Made by a program: the position numbers and the translations under genes. Positions 45,047-57,538 of a stretch of DNA of 64,000 bases are shown piece after piece. Position 1 is the first letter of the stretch. The number at the start of each line of letters is the position of its first letter. This DNA is from an uncultured Eubacteriales bacterium (GTDB taxonomy: Bacteria; Bacillota; Clostridia; TANB77; CAG-508). The notes below the pieces were generated by a model, which was not told the origin of the DNA, ran no database searches, and was given only the letters and a program-made list of their open reading frames with translations. The stretch is taken from contig CAJKVH010000005.1 of NCBI GenBank assembly GCA_905203305.1, positions 1-64,000 on the forward strand. The letters are read 5' to 3'.

Positions 45047-45396
45047 ATTATTTTTTCCTCCTCGTTTATCTCTAAATAATTTTCTCGTAATTTCACTTCT
45101 GGTATAAGTTTTAAAACCCCGCTCATTTCAAATATTTTTCTAACTTCTTCTGTTAGATTTGCAAGTTCCATTTTTCCACCTAGCATTGTAGTTTGTTTGT
45201 ATCTTCCTATTACCATTCCGATCCCGCTACTATCCATGAAAGAAACACGATCAAAATCAAATACAACTCTTTTAGGCATAAATCTTTCAATCTCATAATC
45301 CGCTCTCCTTCTTATATTTTTCACCTTACATTCGTCAATTTCTTCTGTAATTTTAAATATTAGAAGCTTTTCTTGGCTATAATATTTAACTTCCAT
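45043..45396 (-). CDS. spoIIAA: Anti-anti-sigma factor SpoIIAA
   Basis: A 117-residue STAS-domain protein. The phosphorylatable serine region is FMDSSGIGM (S56/S57), in the family-normal place. Dephosphorylated SpoIIAA frees SigF from SpoIIAB in the forespore. It is the first gene of the operon, and its stop overlaps the spoIIAB start (ATGA). Confidence 0.96.
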   Translation of the reverse strand: MEVKYYSQEKLLIFKITEEIDECKVKNIRRRADYEIERFMPKRVVFDFDRVSFMDSSGIGMVIGRYKQTTMLGGKMELANLTEEVRKIFEMSGVLKLIPEVKLRENYLEINEEEKII

Positions 45397-45515
45397 AAAA
45401 CCTCCTTATTTTCTTTAGATTTTTGATGGTTGTCCATCTTTTTATACAGTGTAGCACTTTTCTTTGGAATTTTTTGTCACAATGTGGTAGTAATAAAAAT
45501 TTTTTTATCTAAAAA

Positions 45516-45551
45516 AAAGACATATATATCAAACTTAATATATATGTCTTT
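45516..45551 (-). terminator. Terminator of valS
   Basis: Perfect 14-bp arms AAAGACATATATAT/ATATATATGTCTTT followed on the minus strand by eight or more T-rich bases. Confidence 0.88.
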
Positions 45552-45558
45552 GTTATAA

Positions 45559-48201
45559 TTATTTGATTTTTTCAAGCATAGCTTTATATTTTTCTAATTT
45601 AGCTTTTTCTTCATCTACTTTCTCTTTTGGAGCTTTATTTACAAAACCTGGGTTTGAAAGCATTTTTTCTGCTCTTTGAATTTCAAATTCGATCTTTTTG
45701 ATTTCTTCTTCTTTTCTTTTTGCCTCTTCTTCTAGGTCAACTAACCCTTTTTGAGGAATATATAATTCTATTTTATCTCTTACTATACTTATCGCATTTT
45801 CAGGAATGTCATCTTTATTATTTTTAATATAAATTTTGTCTCCAAAACCTAATTTCATTATAAATTCTTTTGACTCTTCAATTTCTTTTTGATAATTAGT
45901 AATAAATATTAAATCTGTTTTTTTACTAGGATGAACATTCATTTTTGCTCTTATATTACGTATTTCCACTATTATATCTTTAATTGTTTCAATTATTTTT
46001 GCTTCTTCATCAAATTCTATATTTTTAGCTTCTGGCCAGTTAGATATCATAAGTTCTTTATTGTCCATGTATTTTGCTAACACTTCATAGATTTCTGATG
46101 TTATAAATGGCATAAATGGATGTAATAATTTTAAAGAATTGGCAAGTATGTTTATTAATACATAAGATACTTGTATTTTCTTTTCTTTTTCTTCACTATA
46201 TAGTCTTGTTTTTGCCATTTCAATATACCAGTCACAAAATTCATCTCTTATAAAACTATAAATGTTGTCAATTGCAATTCCAAGATCATAATTTTCAATA
46301 TTTCTTGTTACTTCATTTATAAGATTTTGTAATTTATTTATTATCCATTTGTCTTCAATTTCTAATAAATTTCCATTATATTTTCCATCATATACTTTTT
46401 TACCAAATTCATTTATTTCTTCTACTTCTGGTAAATTCATAGTAACAAATTTTGCTGCATTCCATATTTTGTTTGCAAAGTTTGATGCTTGTTCTAGCTT
46501 TTCTGGCATATATTTTATATCATTTCCCATTGTTGTTCCTGATAATACTGAAAATCTTAAGCTGTCTGCACCATATTTTTCAATAACATCTAATGGATCT
46601 ACACCATTTCCTAATGTTTTTGACATTTTTCTTCCTTGGCTATCACGTATTATTCCATGTATTAATACATCTTTAAATGGCTCTACATCTGTAAATTCTA
46701 GTCCTTGTGTCATCATTCTAGATACCCAGAATGTTATTATATCAAATCCCGTAACTAATACATTTGTAGGGTAAAATCTTTTATAGTCTTCACTTTCTTT
46801 GTTTGGCCAACCAAGTGTTGAAAATGGCCATAAAGCAGAGCTAAACCAAGTATCTAATGTATCTTCATCTTGGTGAATATGTGTTCCTCCACATTTCGAA
46901 CATTTTTCAGGATTTACTTTGCTTACTGTTATCTCTCCACAGTCATCACAATAGTATGCTGGTATTCTATGTCCCCACCATAATTGACGTGAAATGCACC
47001 AGTCTTGTATATTGTCTAACCAATTGAAATATTGTTTTTCATATCTTTTTGGTACAAATCTTGTTTTGTCCTGTCTTACACTATCAGCGGCTCTTTTTGC
47101 TAAATTTTTCATTGAAACAAACCATTGAGTTGAAATTCTTGGTTCTATTGTTGATTTACATCTTTCGCATTTTGCAACATTATGTGTATAATCTTCTGTG
47201 TTTACTAATGCTCCAGTTTCTTTTAATTTTTCTACTATTATTTTTCTAGCTTCTATTATGTCCATTCCTTTTAGTTCTGGAACTAGATCCTTCATTTTGT
47301 TGTTTTCATCAAATACTTCTATTATCTCTAAATTATGTCTTAATCCTACTTGGTAATCATTCATATCATGTGCTGGAGTAATCTTAACACAACCTGTTCC
47401 AAATTCTCTTTCTACAAATTCATCTGCAATTATTGGAATTTCTTTATTCATTATTGGTAAAATACATTTTTTTCCAATTATTGATTTATATCTTTCATCA
47501 TCTGGATGTACTGCAACAGCTGTGTCTCCTAGCATTGTTTCTGGTCTTGTTGTTGCAACTTCAACAAATCCGTTTTCTCCTACAATTTTATATCTTATAT
47601 GCCATAAATGTGATGGTTCTTCATGATATTCAACTTCTGCATCTGATATTGATGTTTTACAACTTGGACAATAATTTACCATTCTTTTTCCTTTATAAAT
47701 TAGTCCTTTATTATATAAACTTACAAATTGTTCTAATACTGCATCACTCATTCCCTCATCTAAAGTAAATCTGTTTCTATCCCAATCGCATGAACAACCT
47801 AATTTTCTTTGTTGCTTTTGAATTATTCCACCATATTCTTTTGTCCATGCCCATGCTTCTTCTAGGAATTTTTCTCTTCCTAATTCTTGTTTTGATTTTC
47901 CTTCTGATTTTAATTTTTGTACTACTTTCATTTCTGTTGATATTGCAGCATGATCACTTCCTGGTAGCCATAAACAGTCATATCCTTGCATTCTTTTAAA
48001 TCTTATTAACACATCTTGTATTGTTCCATCTAGAGCATGGCCCATGTGTAATTTTCCTGTTACATTTGGTGGTGGCATCATTATACAATATGGCTTTTTA
48101 TTTTTATCCATACTTGGTTTGAAATATCCTTTTTTCTCCCACCCTTTGTATAGTTTTTCTTCAAATTCTTTTGGATTGTACTTTCCTTCTAATGTTCCCA
48201 T
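45559..48201 (-). CDS. valS: Valyl-tRNA synthetase
   Basis: An 880-residue class I synthetase with PPPNVTGKLHMGHALDGT (HIGH, about 43-60), the editing domain with TTRPETMLGDTAVAVHP, zinc-type CPSCKTSISDAEVEYHEE, the tryptophan-rich WCISRQLWWGHRIP, and KMSKTLGNGVDP. The C-terminal helical coiled coil (ending with EKAKLEKYKAMLEKIK) is intact. Expression is controlled by the T-box leader directly upstream, which reads through when uncharged tRNA-Val accumulates. Confidence 0.98.
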   Translation of the reverse strand: MGTLEGKYNPKEFEEKLYKGWEKKGYFKPSMDKNKKPYCIMMPPPNVTGKLHMGHALDGTIQDVLIRFKRMQGYDCLWLPGSDHAAISTEMKVVQKLKSEGKSKQELGREKFLEEAWAWTKEYGGIIQKQQRKLGCSCDWDRNRFTLDEGMSDAVLEQFVSLYNKGLIYKGKRMVNYCPSCKTSISDAEVEYHEEPSHLWHIRYKIVGENGFVEVATTRPETMLGDTAVAVHPDDERYKSIIGKKCILPIMNKEIPIIADEFVEREFGTGCVKITPAHDMNDYQVGLRHNLEIIEVFDENNKMKDLVPELKGMDIIEARKIIVEKLKETGALVNTEDYTHNVAKCERCKSTIEPRISTQWFVSMKNLAKRAADSVRQDKTRFVPKRYEKQYFNWLDNIQDWCISRQLWWGHRIPAYYCDDCGEITVSKVNPEKCSKCGGTHIHQDEDTLDTWFSSALWPFSTLGWPNKESEDYKRFYPTNVLVTGFDIITFWVSRMMTQGLEFTDVEPFKDVLIHGIIRDSQGRKMSKTLGNGVDPLDVIEKYGADSLRFSVLSGTTMGNDIKYMPEKLEQASNFANKIWNAAKFVTMNLPEVEEINEFGKKVYDGKYNGNLLEIEDKWIINKLQNLINEVTRNIENYDLGIAIDNIYSFIRDEFCDWYIEMAKTRLYSEEKEKKIQVSYVLINILANSLKLLHPFMPFITSEIYEVLAKYMDNKELMISNWPEAKNIEFDEEAKIIETIKDIIVEIRNIRAKMNVHPSKKTDLIFITNYQKEIEESKEFIMKLGFGDKIYIKNNKDDIPENAISIVRDKIELYIPQKGLVDLEEEAKRKEEEIKKIEFEIQRAEKMLSNPGFVNKAPKEKVDEEKAKLEKYKAMLEKIK

Positions 48202-48231
48202 AAAAACCTCCTTTTGTGGTAAATAAAAATA

Positions 48232-48470
48232 CCCTTATATGCTTTTATACATATAAGGGCGAGTTCTATTCGCGGTACCACCTTAATTTATTATTTTTTA
48301 ATAATCTCATTTATAGTTTTAACGGTTCAACCGAATGTATTTACTCTTTATTTCCATACATCAGCTCCCAAGCTACCTTCTATTTGACTTTATTTAGGAA
48401 GCTTTCAGCCTAAGGCTTCCATTCTCTATAAACTTGTTCAAATATACTCCTCTTGTTCTTTGCTTTTAAT
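48232..48470 (-). promoter_or_regulatory. T-box leader of valS
   Basis: The minus strand contains the T-box core AAGGTGGTACCGCG (48271-48284), whose central bases pair with the tRNA acceptor end. Then a terminator hairpin follows, CCCTTATATG/CATATAAGGG (48232-48241/48250-48259), with TATTTTTATTT. Upstream lie stem I-like paired stretches (GGAAGCCTTAGGCTGAAAGCTTCC) and AGGTAGCTTGGGAGCT. A Val specifier triplet GTA occurs in the latter, but I cannot fold the leader well enough to confirm it. Confidence 0.9.
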
Positions 48471-48478
48471 TTTTTAAT

Positions 48479-48507
48479 ATTTTATATCATTTTTCTTGAT
48501 TTGTCAA
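48479..48507 (-). promoter_or_regulatory. Promoter of the T-box/valS unit
   Basis: TTGACA (48502-48507), a 17-bp spacer and TAAAAT (48479-48484). The -35 lies inside the last codons of the upstream Rpn gene. Confidence 0.75.
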
Positions 48508-49374
48508 CTTTTCTATTATCTCTTCTGATAATCCTGTAATTTCTATTATTTCACTTATTGTCATACCTTTTTCTATTAATTTTTTCGCTATTTCTATTTT
48601 TTCATTTTCTATTCCTTTTCTTATTCCTCTTTTTTCTGCACAATCAATTCCTGATTCATAATCCATTTCCCACTTTTCTCTTAATTCAGCCATTCTTCTT
48701 ATTGCAGCATCTCCAGTTAAGTACTCCATTTCTTTTCTTGCTTTCCTTAGTGTGTCATTTTTACTCTCTGCCATTTTTACCGCCTCCATATTCCAGTCAT
48801 CAATAAAGCTTAACCATTGATTGATTTTCTCATTCATATCAGGATTTTGTTTCCTAAATTTTGGAAGTTCAATAAAATACCATTTTATTCCATCTAACAT
48901 TTCATAGTCTCTATGCTTTTCTGGTACTATCATTGTTTCCGATATATACTCTTCAAATTCTAATAAATTATATCCTAATATATTTATCATTATTACTTTG
49001 CTAATATCATTATAATTCGATCCTCTTTTAGTTTCTCTTGATATTACTTTAGAACTATAAAATGTTGTTCTTTCTTCTATATTAAAATGGTTTTTCATTT
49101 GAAGTTCAATATTGACTATTATTCCATCATTTAGTTTTGCCTGTAAATCTAGTCTTCCTCCTTTTTCTTCAACCGACAGTTGTTCTATATTGACTTCTTC
49201 TTTTACTTTGATTTCTTTTATTTTTATATTTAATAAAGCCTCTAAAAAATCTATTAGAAATTCTTCGTTTCCTTTCCTTGAAAAAAATGCTTTAAATATT
49301 ATATCATTTTTTAGATTAAACTTTGTTTTATCTTTTGTTAAATTATTTTCATTTTGTTCATCATATTGTTTCAA
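48487..49374 (-). CDS. Rpn/PD-(D/E)XK-family nuclease (transposase-like)
   Basis: A 295-residue protein of the recombination-promoting nuclease family. LKNDIIFKAFFSR at the N-terminus, the catalytic Asp in GGRLDLQAKL and the ELQ of IVNIELQMKNH (PD-(D/E)XK core) are visible, as is the conserved SKVISRETKRGSNYNDISKVI segment. The C-terminus has the helical tail ITGLSEEIIEKLTNQEK. Such genes often occur as multiple, mobile-like copies in clostridial genomes, and a decayed copy appears at 19596-19690. It has its own promoter. Confidence 0.92.
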   Translation of the reverse strand: MKQYDEQNENNLTKDKTKFNLKNDIIFKAFFSRKGNEEFLIDFLEALLNIKIKEIKVKEEVNIEQLSVEEKGGRLDLQAKLNDGIIVNIELQMKNHFNIEERTTFYSSKVISRETKRGSNYNDISKVIMINILGYNLLEFEEYISETMIVPEKHRDYEMLDGIKWYFIELPKFRKQNPDMNEKINQWLSFIDDWNMEAVKMAESKNDTLRKARKEMEYLTGDAAIRRMAELREKWEMDYESGIDCAEKRGIRKGIENEKIEIAKKLIEKGMTISEIIEITGLSEEIIEKLTNQEK

Positions 49375-49492
49375 ATATTTTCCTCCCTAATTATAACATC
49401 TTTTTGAATTTGTTTTCAACTTTTTAGATAATTTTGATTTAATTTTTTGATTTAATAATAAAATTTAATTTTTTCGAAAAAATATGAAATAT

Positions 49493-49521
49493 ATTTTATG
49501 ATGTATTTTTTATCTTGTCAA
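49493..49521 (-). promoter_or_regulatory. Promoter of the Rpn nuclease gene
   Basis: TTGACA (49516-49521), a 17-bp spacer and TAAAAT (49493-49498). The preceding GAACGATTTTT block recurs at the decayed Rpn locus near 19670. Confidence 0.75.
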
Positions 49522-49552
49522 GAAAAATCGTTCGACAAATTTAGACAAAAAA

Positions 49553-49592
49553 AGCCCACACTTATTAAACTGACTGTATAATAAGTATGGCT
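49553..49592 (-). terminator. Terminator of the F1-like ATPase operon
   Basis: A long stem with AGCC...ACTTATTA paired to TAATAAGT...GGGCT, then TTTTTTT on the minus strand, 16 bases after the last operon gene. Confidence 0.88.
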
Positions 49593-49608
49593 CGTTTTGA
49601 TCCAATAT

Positions 49609-50394
49609 TTAATAATCATATTCATTTAAATTATCTATACTTGTAATAAGTAATTGATTGCTTTTTTCTGTTTTAATAGAATCTAGGCTTAAATTTATTG
49701 TATAGTTTTTAGCATCATTTGTAGCTATAACATCATTTTTTAAAGAGTTTTCGTCTTGAATTATTGTATATTCATCTTTATCGTAATTGTAAATCTCCAC
49801 ATTTGTTCTATAATTTACTATTACGTATGATAGTGGTGAAAGTTCATATTCTGTATCTCCTACAGTTACTACAGTATCATCTAAAAAGAAATATAAATCA
49901 TTTCCGTCAAATACAAATCCATTATCAACCTTTTTTGATTTAGAACTATTAAATTTCTTTATATTAATAGTATTGTTTTCCTCGTAAAAGTTTGTAAATT
50001 TATTTAATTTATAATTTCCAACATCTGGAACTACTAATTCCATTTGCTTTGCAAATAGCATTTTTCCAAGCACATTTTTATAATACATTGGTGTAGAGTC
50101 TAAATAAATTACTTTTCCATTTTCTAAAATTAATTGAGTATCATCATCTTTTTGTACAACATCCATTTTTCCAGAATATTCTTCTTGTATTCCGAAAAAA
50201 TATTGATAATATGTTTTTCCTGATAAATCATATTTATCATTACTTAGAACCAATATATCGAATATTTTGTAAATTATTAAAGCAAATATTGCTACAACTA
50301 TTATAAGCGCTATTTTTATTAATCTTTCGTTTTTATTTTTAATTGTTCTTTTTCCTTTTCTTTTGCTTACATTCTTTTTTTGTTGTTGTGCCAT
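49609..50394 (-). CDS. Membrane-anchored extracellular protein of the ATPase operon (small paralogue)
   Basis: No named family recognised. The 261-residue protein has a strongly basic N-terminal tail (about 1-27), one membrane helix (about 28-50) and an extracellular domain of about 200 residues. That domain has the layout seen in the N-terminal ectodomains of the two larger proteins at the other end of the operon: a segment like LENGKVIYLDSTPMYYKN, compared with FYDTEGAKVTLDNSNFIHYT, then a DGNDLYFFLDD-type strand and a SYVIVNY strand. It is the last gene of the operon, two bases after the five-helix protein. Role inferred: part of the cell-surface assembly driven by, or attached to, the ATPase. 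Confidence 0.72.
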   Translation of the reverse strand: MAQQQKKNVSKRKGKRTIKNKNERLIKIALIIVVAIFALIIYKIFDILVLSNDKYDLSGKTYYQYFFGIQEEYSGKMDVVQKDDDTQLILENGKVIYLDSTPMYYKNVLGKMLFAKQMELVVPDVGNYKLNKFTNFYEENNTINIKKFNSSKSKKVDNGFVFDGNDLYFFLDDTVVTVGDTEYELSPLSYVIVNYRTNVEIYNYDKDEYTIIQDENSLKNDVIATNDAKNYTINLSLDSIKTEKSNQLLITSIDNLNEYDY

Positions 50395-50396
50395 TT

Positions 50397-50951
50397 TTAT
50401 TCCGTTCCTTTCATTGTTTTTTCTTCTTTTTTGAAGTTTTTATTTACTCTATCTTCCGCTATCGTATTTATTTCTCTAAAGAATAAATATGTTGAAAGTA
50501 TCAATTCAAATACTATTAAGCAAACTCTTATTCCTAAAATAATATTAGAATACTCAACATCTGTCATATAATTATTTATTATATATATAAGATATATCAT
50601 CATAATTTGCATTGCTGTATAAACTAGTTGATATATTACTCTTTTAAACGAGCAACATATATATACTATAGTTGCCAAAACAATCATTGTTAAGCACAGC
50701 CACATTATTAGCTCATCTGTAACTAAAGTTGCATAAAATGCTAAAAATAATTTTATAACAACTGTAGACAATTTTAATATATCTATGTCATTCATCCTTA
50801 AAAATAATCCATAAAAAAGTACTTTTGATTTTTTTTCTTGCCTAAAGTTTTTCATTGCGATATATGCAAAAACTCCTAAAACAAACATTAATATTAAAAA
50901 TGAGAGCAGTAAATATCTACTTTCTTCAATGTAGTACAAAATTAGTTCCAT
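50397..50951 (-). CDS. Five-helix membrane protein of the ATPase operon, candidate stator
   Basis: No family recognised. The 184-residue protein has about five membrane helices (near 11-33, 58-77, 80-101, 105-128 and 138-160) and a basic C-terminal tail. The last helix reads ILGIRVCLIVFELILSTYLF and so carries an Arg and a Glu inside the membrane, a feature shared with the stator subunit a of F-type ATPases, whose penultimate helices hold the essential Arg. Similarity goes no further, and the RLFAN-type subunit a signature is absent. Its position in the operon, without any recognisable subunit a, makes it the best candidate for the membrane stator. This is inference. Confidence 0.6.
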   Translation of the reverse strand: MELILYYIEESRYLLLSFLILMFVLGVFAYIAMKNFRQEKKSKVLFYGLFLRMNDIDILKLSTVVIKLFLAFYATLVTDELIMWLCLTMIVLATIVYICCSFKRVIYQLVYTAMQIMMIYLIYIINNYMTDVEYSNIILGIRVCLIVFELILSTYLFFREINTIAEDRVNKNFKKEEKTMKGTE

Positions 50952-50975
50952 CTTTTATTTCCTTTCTTTTTATTT

Positions 50976-51005
50976 TGAACTGTTTTCCAAGCCGAAAACG
51001 GTTCA
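50976..51005 (-). other. Intercistronic hairpin after the epsilon gene
   Basis: TGAACCGTTTTC/GAAAACAGTTCA stem on the minus strand without a T-run. It probably acts as an mRNA stabiliser or processing site separating the motor genes from the two downstream membrane-protein genes. Confidence 0.55.
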
Positions 51006-51009
51006 AAAA

Positions 51010-53481
<2,472 letters not shown>

Positions 53482-53491
53482 TTTTTACCTC

Positions 53492-54823
53492 TTAATTTCC
53501 AAAGTCTTCAAATCTATCTAAAATCTCTTCACTAGAAAATGGTTCAAATTTTTCTTGTCTTAAAAGCATTTCTATTTTCTTTCCTTCTTTTAGCTTTTCT
53601 TTTAAATCTTCACTTAGTTCATCTGTATTTGCTAATTCATATACATCTTTTGTTTCTAGATAATTTAAAAGTTTTAGTCTAACTGTTGCTCCTAATTTTT
53701 TTATTTTTGGTTCTTGTACTGCTCCACCTAGTCTTGAAACAGAAATTCCATAATCAATTGCTGGTTTTTGACCTTTTAAGAAAGATTTATTTGATAAAAC
53801 AATTTGTCCATCTGTTATAGATATAATATTTGTAGAAATATAATCTGTTATATCTCCACCTTTTGTTTCTACGATTGGAAGAACTGTAATTGATCCACCA
53901 TTTTTATGTTGGCATCCTTTTTCTAGTAATCTAGAATGTGTATAAAATATATCTGCTGGGTATGCTTCTCTTCCTGGAGTTTTATTTGATACCAAGCTTA
54001 TTTCTCTATATACTTCTGCATGCTTTTTTAAGTCATCTATTACAACTAAAACATCTTTTCCTTTTTCCATATATTCTTCTGCAATTGACATTCCAACATA
54101 TGGTATAAGGCTAATTACTGGAGTTTTATTATCATTTGTCGCAACAACCATTATTGTATAAGAAAGTGCATTTCTTTTTAATAATTCATTATAAATTGTT
54201 TTTATTTCTTTTTTAGTCTTTCCAACAGCAATGTAAACACATATCATTTCACCACTCTTTTTAGCGATACGACCTTGATTTACAATTGTATCTAATGCAA
54301 TTTGAGTTTTACCTGTTTTTTTGTCTCCTATTATTAATTGTCTTTGGCCTTTTCCTATTGGGTATATTAAGTCAATTCCTGCAATTCCTGTAAGAAGAGG
54401 TCTACATACTGCTGTTCTATCCATAATTGGTACATTAGGTCTTTCTATATCTATATATTTGAATTTTTCAAAAGGTTTTCCAGATAATTGATCAACACCA
54501 AAAATATCTACAATTCTTCCCATTGCATCTTCAGAAAAAACAGCTTTAAATATTTCGCCTGTTGAATTTACAACATCTCCTATTTCTATTTTGCTGTCTT
54601 CTTTTACAATTGCTACAATTACAGAATTTTCATATATTGCATTTACATATCCCATTCCTTTTCCCATAATTATAACTTTTTCAAAATACATTACATTTTC
54701 TAATCCAGATACTTCTACTATGTAATCTTTTATCTTTATAACTTTTCCAGAATCAAAAATATTATTTTTTTCTTTTATTCTTGAGACTTTTTCATTTACA
54801 AGATTAGTTATATGTGTTTCCAT
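53492..54823 (-). CDS. F1-type ATPase alpha-like subunit
   Basis: A 443-residue subunit, shorter than respiratory alpha (about 500). The P-loop is GDKKTGKT (166-173) and the arginine finger lies in ISVSRLGGAVQ (R364), so it can complete the catalytic sites on beta. DRTAVCRPLLTGIAGIDLIYPIGKGQ is the classic alpha stretch. The N-terminal barrel and the C-terminal helical domain are both present but reduced. It is first of the F1 genes, 21 bases after the b/delta-like gene. Confidence 0.93.
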   Translation of the reverse strand: METHITNLVNEKVSRIKEKNNIFDSGKVIKIKDYIVEVSGLENVMYFEKVIIMGKGMGYVNAIYENSVIVAIVKEDSKIEIGDVVNSTGEIFKAVFSEDAMGRIVDIFGVDQLSGKPFEKFKYIDIERPNVPIMDRTAVCRPLLTGIAGIDLIYPIGKGQRQLIIGDKKTGKTQIALDTIVNQGRIAKKSGEMICVYIAVGKTKKEIKTIYNELLKRNALSYTIMVVATNDNKTPVISLIPYVGMSIAEEYMEKGKDVLVVIDDLKKHAEVYREISLVSNKTPGREAYPADIFYTHSRLLEKGCQHKNGGSITVLPIVETKGGDITDYISTNIISITDGQIVLSNKSFLKGQKPAIDYGISVSRLGGAVQEPKIKKLGATVRLKLLNYLETKDVYELANTDELSEDLKEKLKEGKKIEMLLRQEKFEPFSSEEILDRFEDFGN

Positions 54824-54844
54824 TAAATCTTTTCCTTCCTTACT

Positions 54845-55675
54845 TTATATACTATAATCATAAATTTTATTTCTATATTTAATAATTATTCCCTCGGACA
54901 TATTTTTGTACTCTTTCATTACAATATTACTATCTATTTCGTCATATTTTTTATCAAGTACATTTGTATATATACATATTGTAGGATCTATTTGCTCCAT
55001 CCTTTTATCTATATATTCTACTAGTTTTTCAACATTAAAATCGTTTTCTTTTGACATCTCATCAAATTTTATAAGTTTTTTTTCTGTAGCCGTTAGAGCT
55101 TCTTTTAATATATTTTTTTGATCTTCTTTACTTAATGTTAAACAACCATAAACTGTATCTTCATCAAATTTCTTTCTTAATTTTGATAAAGATTTATATT
55201 CTTTTTCTTCTTTAAGGTTTTTATGATCTGCTATAAATTCTTTTATTATCTTTTCATTATTAACTGTAAATACTTTTCTTACTTCTTTATAATTATTAAA
55301 AAATTGTGTTTCCCTGTAATTAGGTACATTTAGATTATATTTTATATCTTCTGTTTCTTTTTTTCTTGGTAATTCATCATATTCTTCATCAATATCTTTT
55401 TTCTTTTTTTCTTTATAATCGTTTTCTTCTTCGTATTCATCATCACTTGTTTTTAATATATTTTGATTAGAAGCTTCTATATTATTAATTTCATTTTTTA
55501 TTTCTTCTAACCTTGCTTGTTTTTCCTCTAAAATATAATCATAGTCTTGCATTTTATTAACGAAGTACTTTTTTGCATTTTCATCCATCCTTTTTATTAT
55601 GTTTTTAAAAAGGATGAATATAAACACAAGCATTATTACAATCAATATTCCCGCAGCAATTATTAAATTTGTCAT
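54845..55675 (-). CDS. Peripheral-stalk protein: b-like anchor fused to delta-like C-terminus
   Basis: A 276-residue protein with an N-terminal membrane helix (about 3-24), a charged coiled coil (about 28-75), an acidic low-complexity linker (about 78-115), and a helical plus C-terminal part ending EGIIIKYRNKIYDYSI. That ending matches the delta-subunit C-terminus (GG..I..GdkvyD.Si), so the protein seems to join subunit b (membrane stalk) and delta (head clamp). It is placed between c and alpha, where separate b and delta genes are normally found. The fusion is supported by pattern, not by strong identity. Confidence 0.72.
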   Translation of the reverse strand: MTNLIIAAGILIVIMLVFIFILFKNIIKRMDENAKKYFVNKMQDYDYILEEKQARLEEIKNEINNIEASNQNILKTSDDEYEEENDYKEKKKKDIDEEYDELPRKKETEDIKYNLNVPNYRETQFFNNYKEVRKVFTVNNEKIIKEFIADHKNLKEEKEYKSLSKLRKKFDEDTVYGCLTLSKEDQKNILKEALTATEKKLIKFDEMSKENDFNVEKLVEYIDKRMEQIDPTICIYTNVLDKKYDEIDSNIVMKEYKNMSEGIIIKYRNKIYDYSI

Positions 55676-55703
55676 AATGCAATTCCTTTCTTTGTTACAT
55701 TTT

Positions 55704-57508
<1,805 letters not shown>

Positions 57509-57538
57509 AAGGGCATCACCTCCTATCCTTATTCTATT

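Noticed and set aside
50976..51005. Hairpin after the epsilon gene as a transcription terminator
   Set aside because: No T-run follows on the minus strand, and the two downstream genes are tightly packed with the operon, ending at a strong terminator.
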